Source of the DNA: an uncultured Porphyromonas sp.
GTDB taxonomy: Bacteria > Bacteroidota > Bacteroidia > Bacteroidales > Porphyromonadaceae
DNA: 8,022 nucleotides
Direction of reading: 5' to 3'
NCBI GenBank assembly: GCA_900538385.1
Contig: UWSO01000055.1
Coordinates: forward strand, 1-8,022
Shown in pieces: positions 1 to 6,645 of this stretch. Made by a program: the position numbers and the translations under genes. The notes below the pieces were generated by a model that saw nothing but the letters and a program-made list of their open reading frames with translations, did no database searches and had not been told where the DNA came from. Every line of letters begins with the position of its first letter. Position 1 is the first letter of the stretch.

Positions 1-385
1 TCACCTTGAGGTAGAGTGGCTTGGAGAAGTAGCTCTCCCCGCCCACCGTCACGCCAAAAGCAGGTAGCTCCGCCATACCCTCGGCAAACGAAGTGATGGT
101 CATCAGTGCATTCAGCTGCACCTCTGTACCCTGGAGCGGTATCGTGTCGGTCACCTCAAAGGCAATCATCTCCGCCTGCCCCATCTGCCGCTCTTGGGGT
201 ATCACGAGGAGCGTGTTGTCGAGGTCATTCGTGCGGATAGTCATCTTGATCTGTGCATACTCGCCGATCTGAATCGTCGAGGGCGTCAGCTCAGTCGTGA
301 TGGCGACATCCTGTGCTGCTGCGAAGCTCCATAGACCTCCGCCGCCACAGATCAGTAGTATGTATAATAGTAGACGATATCGCAT
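1..385 (-). CDS. Exported Bat-operon protein (BatD-like), N-terminal part, truncated by window edge
   Basis: Reading the minus strand from ATG at 385-383 gives 128 codons open to the window edge, so only the N-terminus is present. It starts MRYRLLLYILLICGGG and continues to FAAAQD: a short basic n-region, a hydrophobic core and an AxA-Q cleavage site, so it is probably exported by Sec. The mature part reads as beta-rich, with IQIGEYAQIKMTIRTND near residues 37-53 and a segment ending SKPLYLKV. This pattern resembles, from memory, the anchored extracytoplasmic protein encoded right after moxR and DUF58 in Bacteroidota Bat operons (BatD-like, molecular role unknown). Here it lies in the same orientation as DUF58 but is separated from it by the divergent fic gene. 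It has its own promoter candidate at 447-473, which would give a leader of about 60 nt. The coding call is firm; the family assignment is moderate. Confidence 0.75.
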   Translation of the reverse strand, partial: MRYRLLLYILLICGGGGLWSFAAAQDVAITTELTPSTIQIGEYAQIKMTIRTNDLDNTLLVIPQERQMGQAEMIAFEVTDTIPLQGTEVQLNALMTITSFAEGMAELPAFGVTVGGESYFSKPLYLKV

Positions 386-446
386 AGATTAGACTTAAGC
401 ATCTAGATTGGCAACCGATGACTATGTGCCTCTAGACCATACAGCG

Positions 447-473
447 CCACAAAAGTACCGATAATTCACGAAT
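447..473 (-). promoter_or_regulatory. Promoter candidate for the BatD-like gene
   Basis: On the minus strand, 457-450 reads TACTTTTG, matching the Bacteroidota -7 box TAnnTTTG. The surrounding 27 bp match the block upstream of moxR (3742-3768) at 22 positions, including ATTATCG just upstream of the -7 box and ATTCG further out. No clear TTG -33 box is seen at the usual spacing, so recognition may depend on the shared upstream part. Confidence 0.55.
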
Positions 474-529
474 AGGAGGTAAATAAGCACTGAACGCTTC
501 ACTGAGATGAAAGATCTTTGTTCGGACAG

Positions 530-635
530 TGTGCTAGATGTTTATTTATAGGTGTCGTTTGTATCTTGCTGATAGCTAACGTCTATTGCGTATAATGTGC
601 TAGATGTGTATCTTTGCAGATGATAGATGTTTATT
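530..635 (+). repeat. Short direct repeats around the fic promoter
   Basis: The 11-mer TGTGCTAGATG occurs at 530-540 and 596-606. The 12-mer TAGATGTTTATT occurs at 535-546 and 624-635. TAGATGT is thus present three times (535, 601, 624). The middle copy abuts the -7 box and the last covers the fic start codon. They could be operator sites or remnants of a duplication. The repeats are directly visible; their function is not. Confidence 0.6.
586..616 (+). promoter_or_regulatory. Promoter of the fic gene
   Basis: TATCTTTG at 609-616 is a perfect TAnnTTTG -7 box. A TTG at 586-588 lies 20 nt upstream, the normal position for the Bacteroidota -33 element. Transcription would start near 620-624, leaving only a few nucleotides before the first ATG (627) or about 12-16 before the second in-frame ATG (636). 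No Shine-Dalgarno sequence is visible, which is usual in this phylum. Confidence 0.6.
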
Positions 636-1796
636 ATGAGCGAGAGAGCAGATAAACTTCGGCTATTCGAGCCGAGATTTGATAGTGGGTTGCTGACGTT
701 GATCTTGGAGTTGGAGCATTTGCGCCAGCTACAGATATCCTCGACGACCCACCCGATTGTATTCTTGCAACTCAAGAGGCTCTTTCACGTACTGGAGAGT
801 GTTGGGTCAGCAAGAATTGAAGGTAATAATACGACAGTTGCTGCGTATCTGGAGATGCAGCCTGACGGAGGCCATACACAGCAGGAGGCAGAGGACTTTA
901 AGGAGATAAAGAATATTGAAGAGGCTCTACTCTTTATCGAGGAGCACTGTGCGTCTAGACCTATTGACGAGGTGCTAATAAGAGAGTTACATGCTATGGT
1001 CGTTCGAGACTTGTCTTCTGGTGCTGGTGGCGAGGGGGATAGTCATGCAGGTGCTTATAGAGAGCACTCGGTGCGTATCAGTGGCTCCTCGCACACGCCT
1101 CCAGAAGCGTATCGGGTCCCTTATTTGATGGCAGACTTGTTGGAGTTTGTGAATCGCAAGGATAGTCTTCAGTTTGATTTGATCAAGATAGCACAAGCAC
1201 ACCATCGGTTTGTCTGGATACACCCCTTTGGTAATGGTAATGGGCGTACCGTGCGCTTGTTTACTTATGTGATGCTCTTACGAGCTGGATTTCGGGTTGA
1301 CATAGCAGGTAGGATTATCAACCCCACAGCGATCTTTTGCTCCAATCGAGAGCAATACTACCACTATCTAAGCGAAGCTGACAAGGGAACCTATGAAGGC
1401 ATGGAGGGGTGGTGTACCTATGTCCTGTCGGGACTACGCAATGAGTTGCAAAAAGTGAATCGGCTGAGTGATTACGAGTACTTGCAGGACAAGATCTTAC
1501 AACCAGCCATAGAAGATGCTTGGGCTAGCGGGCGAATAGATAGGGATACGGCAGAGGTCTTGTCTGTCGTTGCTAGAAAGCAAGTGGTTATGAATAAGGA
1601 CTTGAAGGAGGTCTTCCAAGGTAAATCTCCGAGTACCATCTCTAGAAAGATTAGAGAGCTAATGGACAATGCCCTCGTAACCCCTGAAGAGGAAAATGGG
1701 CGTAAGTATGTACTCTCACTGGCCAATCGACTCCTAATGCCGTCTGTTACTAAGATGCTTGCGGCTGAAGGCTTTTTGCCAGAGACAGATTTGTAA
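627..1796 (+). CDS. fic: Fic family protein (class II, probable protein adenylyltransferase) with C-terminal winged helix
   Basis: The product has 389 residues. Fic enzymes usually transfer AMP from ATP to a hydroxyl side chain of a target protein. The Fic core is HPFGNGNGRTVR at residues 199-210, with catalytic His199 and the phosphate-binding GNGR at 204-207. The position that is normally Asp/Glu (HPFx[D/E]GNGR) is Asn203 here. An N-terminal inhibitory helix motif [S/T]xxxE[G/N] is seen as SARIEG at 61-66, which defines class II Fic proteins, where Glu65 blocks productive ATP binding. Residues about 1-100 look like a Fic_N domain. Residues about 305-365 (SPSTISRKIRELMDNALVTP and flanks) look like a winged helix, so DNA binding is possible. 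The start is either 627 or Met4 at 636. It is the only plus-strand gene here, separates the DUF58 and BatD-like genes, and sampled lines are about 40-45% GC against 52-65% in DUF58, suggesting acquisition. The target is unknown. Confidence 0.93.
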   Translation: MFIMSERADKLRLFEPRFDSGLLTLILELEHLRQLQISSTTHPIVFLQLKRLFHVLESVGSARIEGNNTTVAAYLEMQPDGGHTQQEAEDFKEIKNIEEALLFIEEHCASRPIDEVLIRELHAMVVRDLSSGAGGEGDSHAGAYREHSVRISGSSHTPPEAYRVPYLMADLLEFVNRKDSLQFDLIKIAQAHHRFVWIHPFGNGNGRTVRLFTYVMLLRAGFRVDIAGRIINPTAIFCSNREQYYHYLSEADKGTYEGMEGWCTYVLSGLRNELQKVNRLSDYEYLQDKILQPAIEDAWASGRIDRDTAEVLSVVARKQVVMNKDLKEVFQGKSPSTISRKIRELMDNALVTPEEENGRKYVLSLANRLLMPSVTKMLAAEGFLPETDL

Positions 1797-1824
1797 GCCT
1801 AGGGTATTCCTTATTCTCGCTTCG

Positions 1825-2697
1825 TTAGATGCGCTTGCGGAAGAGCTGCGAGAGGACGGGGATGATGTCTTCGCCAGTCTCGGCGATGGCGTGGTCGATG
1901 CCCGACTCACGCATCAGACGCTCCCACTCGGCGGCAAAGCTCGTATAGTTGGTCGCATACTGCTCACGAAGGCGTGCCGACGAGGTGTCTACGTAGCGAC
2001 TCGCCCCCGTCTCTAGGTCACGCACGAGCGTCAAGCCCATAGCCGAGAGGTCGTAGTCTCGTCTGTCCACGACTCGTATCGCCAGTAGGTCGTGTCTCCG
2101 AGCCGTGCGCTGGATCAGGGCGCGCTCCGCATCGGTCGGTTGGTCGGTGATGAAGTCACTCACGATAAAGGCTGAACAACGCTTCTTGACCACTCGTGAG
2201 AGCATCTCTAGGCTAGAGGAGATCTGCGTAGAGTGACGCTCGGGGCGGTAAGTCAGGATCTCACGAATGAGCTGCAGCACATGCTTACGCCCTTGCCCTG
2301 CGGGGATATAGCGCTCCACACGGTCTGTGTAGAGCATCAGCCCGACACGATCGTTGTTGTGAATGCAGGCGAAAGCAATCGTTGCAGCAATCGTCGCCAC
2401 CAGATCCCGTTTCGTCTCACTCGTAGAGCCGAAGTCTAGACTGTGAGAGACATCTACGAGGAGCATGATAGTCAGTTCGCGCTCCTCCTCAAAGACCTTG
2501 ACATGTGGCTGCGCATAGCGTGCCGTCACGTTCCAGTCAATGTCACGCACATCATCTCCTACGTAGTACTCTCGCACTTCGCTAAAAGCCATCCCTCGAC
2601 CCTTAAACGCCGAGCGGTACTGCCCAGCCAAAATGTTTTGGCTGAGACCTCGAGCTTTGATTTCGATGCGTCTGACTTTGCGCAAGAGATCTTGCAT
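1825..2697 (-). CDS. DUF58 domain protein of the Bat operon
   Basis: The product has 290 residues, a usual length for the family, with no signal peptide or membrane segment. The DUF58 signature is at residues 33-60: GRGMAF, REYYVGDD, RDIDWN and TAR. It is followed by a von Willebrand A-like fold with an intact MIDAS-type DxSxS motif, DVSHS at 82-86, and a SDF strand at 180-182, so divalent metal binding is likely. DUF58 proteins are almost always encoded next to a MoxR ATPase and are thought to act with it as a chaperone-like or metal-insertion module for vWA proteins; the exact role is not established. The gene lies 36 bp after moxR in the same orientation, so the two are probably co-transcribed. 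Its stop is 28 bp from the convergent fic stop, with no clear terminator between them. The family call is secure. Confidence 0.95.
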   Translation of the reverse strand: MQDLLRKVRRIEIKARGLSQNILAGQYRSAFKGRGMAFSEVREYYVGDDVRDIDWNVTARYAQPHVKVFEEERELTIMLLVDVSHSLDFGSTSETKRDLVATIAATIAFACIHNNDRVGLMLYTDRVERYIPAGQGRKHVLQLIREILTYRPERHSTQISSSLEMLSRVVKKRCSAFIVSDFITDQPTDAERALIQRTARRHDLLAIRVVDRRDYDLSAMGLTLVRDLETGASRYVDTSSARLREQYATNYTSFAAEWERLMRESGIDHAIAETGEDIIPVLSQLFRKRI

Positions 2698-2733
2698 GAG
2701 ACTTTAGAGGTTAGATGTTAGAGGCACTGGACC

Positions 2734-3723
2734 TTAGGGTACCGGTACCACGTTGATGATCTCGTCGATTGCCTTGTCGGCACTCATACCGACAGCATCG
2801 GCCTCGTAGCTCATGCCGAGACGATGACGTAGCACGTCGTGGCACACGGCACGTACATCCTCAGGAATCACATAGGCTCTCTGAGCGATGAAAGCGTATG
2901 CACGTGCAGCTGCTGCCAATGAAATCGACGCACGTGGCGAAGCTCCATAGGCGATCATCCCTTGTAGGGCGGGGACACTCTCCGTATGTCGTGTCGCCAT
3001 CACCAAGTCTACGATGTAGCGGAGGATCTTCTCGTCAAGATAAACTTGCTGCACCGCTTCGCGAGCTGCTAAGATCTGCTGGGCAGTCGTCACAGGCTTT
3101 ACCGTGGGTAGCTGGCTAGCCAGATTCATCTCAATGATCTTCATCTCCTCCTCGTGCGAGGGGTAGTCCAGCACCACCTTGAGGAGAAAACGGTCTACCT
3201 GCGCCTCGGGCAATCGGTAGGTACCTTCCTGCTCGATGGGGTTTTGCGTCGCCATCACGAGGAAAGGCGAGGGCAGCGGATAAGTCTCCTCGCCGAGCGT
3301 CACCTGTCGCTCTTGCATCGCCTCGAGGAGCGCACTCTGTACCTTGGCTGGAGCGCGGTTGATCTCATCTGCGAGGACAAAGTGCGCGAAGATAGGCCCC
3401 TTTTTGACCGAAAAGGACTCACTGCGCTGACTGTAGATCAGCGTACCGATGAGGTCGGCCGGGAGTAGGTCGGGGGTAAACTGTATGCGGCTGTAGTCTG
3501 CATCAATGAGCTTGGCGAGCGTCGTGATAGCGAGTGTCTTAGCAAGCCCTGGCACACCCTCGAGGAGGATATGCCCGTCGGCTAACAAGCCGATCAAGAG
3601 CGACTCCACAAGATGCTCCTGCCCGATGATCGTGGTGTGCATCCCCTCCTGCAGCTGGCGTATGAAGCCACTCTGCTGGGTGATATATGCTTGACGATTC
3701 TCTAGATCTGATACCTGCGTCAT
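2734..3723 (-). CDS. moxR: MoxR-type AAA+ ATPase of the Bat operon
   Basis: The product has 329 residues, typical of cytoplasmic MoxR ATPases. Walker A is GVPGLAKT at residues 56-63; Walker B is FVLADE at 115-120, followed by INRAPAKVQSALLEAMQE, which is highly characteristic. Sensor 1 is in MATQNPIEQEGTYR (Asn161), the arginine finger is probably Arg178 in VDRFL, and sensor 2 is in GASPRAS (Arg264). All ATPase residues needed look intact. MoxR proteins hydrolyse ATP to remodel or mature vWA-domain partners, and the partner here would be the DUF58 protein downstream and the BatA/BatB proteins expected beyond the left edge. The start at 3723 sits about 15-20 nt downstream of the predicted transcription start. 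The last codons and the bases just before the TAA stop form a 12-bp palindrome (2738-2749), most likely a by-product of the VVPVP codons. Confidence 0.96.
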   Translation of the reverse strand: MTQVSDLENRQAYITQQSGFIRQLQEGMHTTIIGQEHLVESLLIGLLADGHILLEGVPGLAKTLAITTLAKLIDADYSRIQFTPDLLPADLIGTLIYSQRSESFSVKKGPIFAHFVLADEINRAPAKVQSALLEAMQERQVTLGEETYPLPSPFLVMATQNPIEQEGTYRLPEAQVDRFLLKVVLDYPSHEEEMKIIEMNLASQLPTVKPVTTAQQILAAREAVQQVYLDEKILRYIVDLVMATRHTESVPALQGMIAYGASPRASISLAAAARAYAFIAQRAYVIPEDVRAVCHDVLRHRLGMSYEADAVGMSADKAIDEIINVVPVP

Positions 3724-3741
3724 AGTTTCTACTGATTAATG

Positions 3742-3768
3742 CTACAAAAGTAACGATAATCTCCGAAT
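3742..3768 (-). promoter_or_regulatory. Promoter candidate for moxR–DUF58
   Basis: On the minus strand, 3752-3745 reads TACTTTTG, a match to the -7 box TAnnTTTG, preceded by ATTATCGT and, further upstream, ATTCG. The block is 22/27 identical to the one in front of the BatD-like gene (447-473). The leader to the moxR ATG would be about 15-20 nt. No convincing TTG -33 box is seen. Confidence 0.55.
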
Positions 3769-3897
3769 GGACGCTCACCCAGCACCCAAACCTTAGCGAT
3801 AAGGCGCAATGAACTCAAACGATGCTAGCACGATAACCACGTGGAAAATCTCCAATCCCTCTGAGTTCTCGATTCCTTACATCTCAGCACAAAAGCA

Positions 3898-3934
3898 GAG
3901 GGCTCAACCGCGATTACTTAGCGATTGAGCCCTC
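3898..3934 (-). terminator. Hairpin, likely terminator of the LRR protein gene
   Basis: GAGGGCTCAA (3898-3907) pairs perfectly with TTGAGCCCTC (3925-3934) around a 17-nt loop that can add a 3-bp inner stem. On the minus strand the hairpin is followed by TGCTTTTGTG, a modest U-run. It lies about 80 nt after the LRR gene's stop and before the moxR promoter, as expected for a terminator that insulates moxR. Confidence 0.55.
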
Positions 3935-3942
3935 CGTCGTGG

Positions 3943-3970
3943 AGCTGCCTTCAGCCTTTATCTGGCAGCT
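3943..3970. other. Secondary hairpin in the LRR–moxR intergenic region
   Basis: AGCTGCC (3943-3949) is complementary to GGCAGCT (3964-3970) with a 14-nt loop. There is no U-tract on the minus side, so alone it is a poor terminator. It may protect the 3' end of the LRR transcript or act with the stronger hairpin at 3898-3934. The remaining bases from 3770 to 3897 show no gene; they include the palindrome CCACGTGG at 3837-3844, which I cannot assign. Confidence 0.3.
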
Positions 3971-4013
3971 TTAACTCTATTTAGTGAACTGTGCCTATGG
4001 GACCAATATCGGT

Positions 4014-6629
4014 CTATCGGACGATGCGGTAGCTCTGTTGTGAGCCGTCGTGGGCGATAAACCGTACGAGGTAGACTCCGTGAGGTAGCTGAGAGAGGTC
4101 GATGACGTTGTCAGCGTGTGTCTGGCGGCTGGTCGCTACGAGCAGTCCCTCTGCTGTGTAGACTTGCCACAAGGCGGGGCTTACTCCGACGATCTCGTAG
4201 CACCCCTCGTGGTCTGTCGGGATGATCTGACCTGTCGTTTCAGGGGTAACCTCGGAGATGTGAGTCGTGATCGGTGTCTCTCCGTTGAGTACGACCCATC
4301 CCTTCTTATTGGCAGCGGAGATAAAGGCATCGCTCTTCACATTGCCCTCGGGGAAGTCGCCGTACTCAGCACTGTTGAGGAAGACGATGTAACCGGCATT
4401 GTCCTTTAGGTCAGGATGCGTCGGCAGACTCTCCACTAAAGGTAGTGGATCGGTAAAGCGGTTATTGTTGATCTCTAGGATCGTTAGCTTAGGGCAGTTT
4501 GTTAGGGAAATGCTTGCTAGCCTATTAGCAAAGACAGAGACGGCACCGAGATTGGGGCAGTCGGTGAGCGTCAGCTGAGAGAGCTTGTTAAAAGGAGCCG
4601 AGAGAGAAACAAGTTGACCCATACCGACGAGAGCTAACTGTGATAGCTGATTGTCTCCTATGCTGATCGTCTCAAGAGCTTTTGCCTCGCTGAGGTCTAG
4701 CTGAGTGAACTGGTTGGTAAAGGCATAAAGCTCCGTGAGCGCCTTCTTGCCTTTGAGATCAAGGGTGGAGAGCTCATTGCTGCTACAGTTTATCTCTGTG
4801 AGATTATTGAGCTTAGAGATGTCAAGCGTCTTGAGCTTGTTGTCCGCACAGTATATCTTCTCGAGCTGCGTCAGATCCGCTATGGGGAGCGTAGCTATCT
4901 TGTTCTTAGAGCAGTGTAGCTCTTTGAGCTGTGTGAGGTGTGCTACGTGCAGCTCTGTGAGCTTGTTCTTCTGACAGTCTATGGCTTGAAGCGCTACGTT
5001 ATGCGTTAGGTCTAGCTCTGTAAGCTGGTTCATCGCTATGCCTAGCTGCTTGAGTGCGGGGAGCTGTGATAAGTCCACCTTTGAGAGTAGGTTGGTCATG
5101 AGAACTAGCTCAGTGAGCTGTGGCTGCGCTCCTAGGGATACGCTCTGCAGATGATTAGAGTGCGCATAGAGCAGACGCAGTTCAGGTAGCGTGGGGAGCG
5201 TTAGCTGGGTGAGCTTGTTATTGTTGAGTATGAGAGCTTGTAGTAGGTTCGCCTCTTCGATCTGACACGATGTGATCTCCTGTCCCGAGAGGTCGAGATA
5301 GATGAGGTCGCCAGAGATGGTTAGCTTGCCATTGTGCTCTGAGGCGGGTAGGGAAACGAGCGTGCCGACACCTCCCATGAGCTGGTCAATGCTCTTGTCC
5401 ACCGTAAAGGGGTGCTTGGTCCCAGAAGCGTCTGTGACTACGATCTCACCGCTCTTGCTGACGGCACGAATCATGAAGGGCGTCTGAGCATTGATACCAC
5501 TTTCTAGCTGTACGCCAGTTATAACTTGCGGAGCGGAGGGTACGATCTCTACTTTTGTGGCAGGCTGGACGCAACGGACAGAGTAGCCGTAGTTCTTGCT
5601 CTCAAAAAATCTGTTTGCAATATCTTCATCCCAGTAGAATCGTCTGAAAAGTGCATTATTCTCATAAGTTGATGAGGTCCAGAAGTACGCTTGCAACCCC
5701 TCAGCAGAGTAGTCCATCCACTTAGACTGTGATGTGCTACCCATGGGGCGTGCATTGAAGCCTGTCAAGTTATTGCCCTGCTTGAGGACAGCGCCCTCGT
5801 CAGGTACGGGGGCAACCTTCCACCCCTCAGTACTCTTGAGTAGTAAGCCTGCGTGCTCGGACTCGCGACTTAGGTCATCAGGGTTGGGCTCAAAGCCTTT
5901 GGGGTCTACGTACTGTATCATCGAGTGCCACTCATCGTCGCTAGGTACAGTCCACCCCTCGGGAGCTAGTCCACGAGGATCAATTACGGCAAAGAAGTTG
6001 TAGAGAGCTCCATGTGAAGCGAGTAAGTTGAGGTCGTTGTTGTAATAACATACTGCAGCCTCTTTGGTACTCAGCCACTGTGGCTTGGTAAGTCCAGTCG
6101 TAATAGCCGAGCCGTCACGCCAGCGCAGGGTCGCGAGGTTCTCCCGCATCCACAGCTGTGCGCCAACCTTGACGATGCCATAGCTTGTGGTCTCGTCTCC
6201 TCGCTGGTCGGTGAGAAGCAGAGGTTTGAGTGTGGCGTTACGAGCGTTAGCGAGCTTAGCGTAGCTAACGGTTAGGGTCGGGGAGATAAAGAGTCCCTCG
6301 TACTCCATATCTACATGAAGACGATCACAGCTGTTTTTGGCTAGATCCCAGTTGTAGTGAATCGCCTCCTTAAGGTCGTAACCGAAGGCGTAGTTGGTGG
6401 AGCCATCTGCATTAGCTAGGTAGAGGACGTCAGCAACAACGCCCTCTTTGAGATTGCTGTCAACGATGTATTCACGGCAGATAGTTGCGATGCGCGTATC
6501 GCCATCATAAACGGCTAATAGGTTGCTCGTAGCAAAGTCTGCATCACTAGGCTTAGGTACCTGTACCTGAGCTCCGAGCAACTGACAGAGTGTGGTGAGG
6601 AGAAGTAATAGTATGGTTGTTCTTTTCAT
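4014..6629 (-). CDS. Secreted FISUMP/leucine-rich-repeat protein with T9SS C-terminal domain
   Basis: The product has 871 residues. Residues 1-20 are a Sec signal peptide (MKRTTILLLLLTTLCQLLGA). Residues about 21-149 match nothing I recognise. Residues about 150-355 are a FISUMP domain (TIGR02145-type): VGAQLWMRENLATLRWRDG, then YYNN, GALYNFFAV, PEGWTVPSDDEW, GFNARPMG, FWTSS and YGYSVRCV in the usual order. Residues about 440-728 form an LRR solenoid in which Asn recurs every 21 residues from 471 to 723. Residues about 795-871 are a type IX secretion type A sorting domain: VYTAEGLLV, then IDLSQLPHGVYLVRF and the terminal IVR. The protein is therefore predicted to cross the outer membrane by T9SS and be surface-attached or released. 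LRR plus T9SS signal recalls the internalin-like InlJ of P. gingivalis, so adhesion is plausible but inferred. It is probably monocistronic: a terminator precedes it and a hairpin follows it. Confidence 0.93.
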   Translation of the reverse strand: MKRTTILLLLLTTLCQLLGAQVQVPKPSDADFATSNLLAVYDGDTRIATICREYIVDSNLKEGVVADVLYLANADGSTNYAFGYDLKEAIHYNWDLAKNSCDRLHVDMEYEGLFISPTLTVSYAKLANARNATLKPLLLTDQRGDETTSYGIVKVGAQLWMRENLATLRWRDGSAITTGLTKPQWLSTKEAAVCYYNNDLNLLASHGALYNFFAVIDPRGLAPEGWTVPSDDEWHSMIQYVDPKGFEPNPDDLSRESEHAGLLLKSTEGWKVAPVPDEGAVLKQGNNLTGFNARPMGSTSQSKWMDYSAEGLQAYFWTSSTYENNALFRRFYWDEDIANRFFESKNYGYSVRCVQPATKVEIVPSAPQVITGVQLESGINAQTPFMIRAVSKSGEIVVTDASGTKHPFTVDKSIDQLMGGVGTLVSLPASEHNGKLTISGDLIYLDLSGQEITSCQIEEANLLQALILNNNKLTQLTLPTLPELRLLYAHSNHLQSVSLGAQPQLTELVLMTNLLSKVDLSQLPALKQLGIAMNQLTELDLTHNVALQAIDCQKNKLTELHVAHLTQLKELHCSKNKIATLPIADLTQLEKIYCADNKLKTLDISKLNNLTEINCSSNELSTLDLKGKKALTELYAFTNQFTQLDLSEAKALETISIGDNQLSQLALVGMGQLVSLSAPFNKLSQLTLTDCPNLGAVSVFANRLASISLTNCPKLTILEINNNRFTDPLPLVESLPTHPDLKDNAGYIVFLNSAEYGDFPEGNVKSDAFISAANKKGWVVLNGETPITTHISEVTPETTGQIIPTDHEGCYEIVGVSPALWQVYTAEGLLVATSRQTHADNVIDLSQLPHGVYLVRFIAHDGSQQSYRIVR
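4464..5219 (-). repeat. Twelve 21-residue leucine-rich repeats within the secreted protein
   Basis: Asn occupies positions 471, 492, 513, 534, 555, 576, 597, 618, 639, 660, 681, 702 and 723, exactly 21 residues apart, giving twelve gap-free repeats (63 bp each). The consensus is roughly NxLxxLxLxxxxxLxxLxxxx. Cys stands three residues before the Asn in four consecutive units (552, 573, 594, 615), which is common in Bacteroidota LRRs of the LDCSxN type. The units differ clearly from one another in amino-acid sequence, so this is not a recent expansion. Confidence 0.9.
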
Positions 6630-6645
6630 AAGATATGGTGATGTT

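Noticed and set aside
507..551. 14-codon plus-strand ORF upstream of fic (possible leader or antitoxin), with an AGGAGGT string at 474-480
   Set aside because: The AGGAGGT is 26 nt from the ATG, too far to serve it, and Bacteroidota rarely rely on such sites. Class II Fic proteins carry their inhibitory motif internally, so no separate antitoxin is needed.
591..596. TATAAT, an E. coli-like -10 box upstream of fic
   Set aside because: The primary sigma factor of this phylum uses TAnnTTTG, and a perfect match with a spaced TTG lies just downstream. The only -35-like hexamer (TTGCTG, 566-571) is 19 nt away and poor.
1797..1824. Possible bidirectional terminator between fic and DUF58
   Set aside because: The 28 bp contain only the short palindrome CCTAGG and no stem of useful length.
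386..1824. fic as part of an insertion sequence or integrated element with target duplications
   Set aside because: I found no inverted ends, transposase, integrase or convincing flanking direct repeats around the gene.
2738..2749. Perfect 12-bp palindrome GGTACCGGTACC at the moxR stop
   Set aside because: It arises from alternating Val and Pro codons at the end of moxR, is short, and has no U-tract, so neither a terminator nor a binding site can be claimed.
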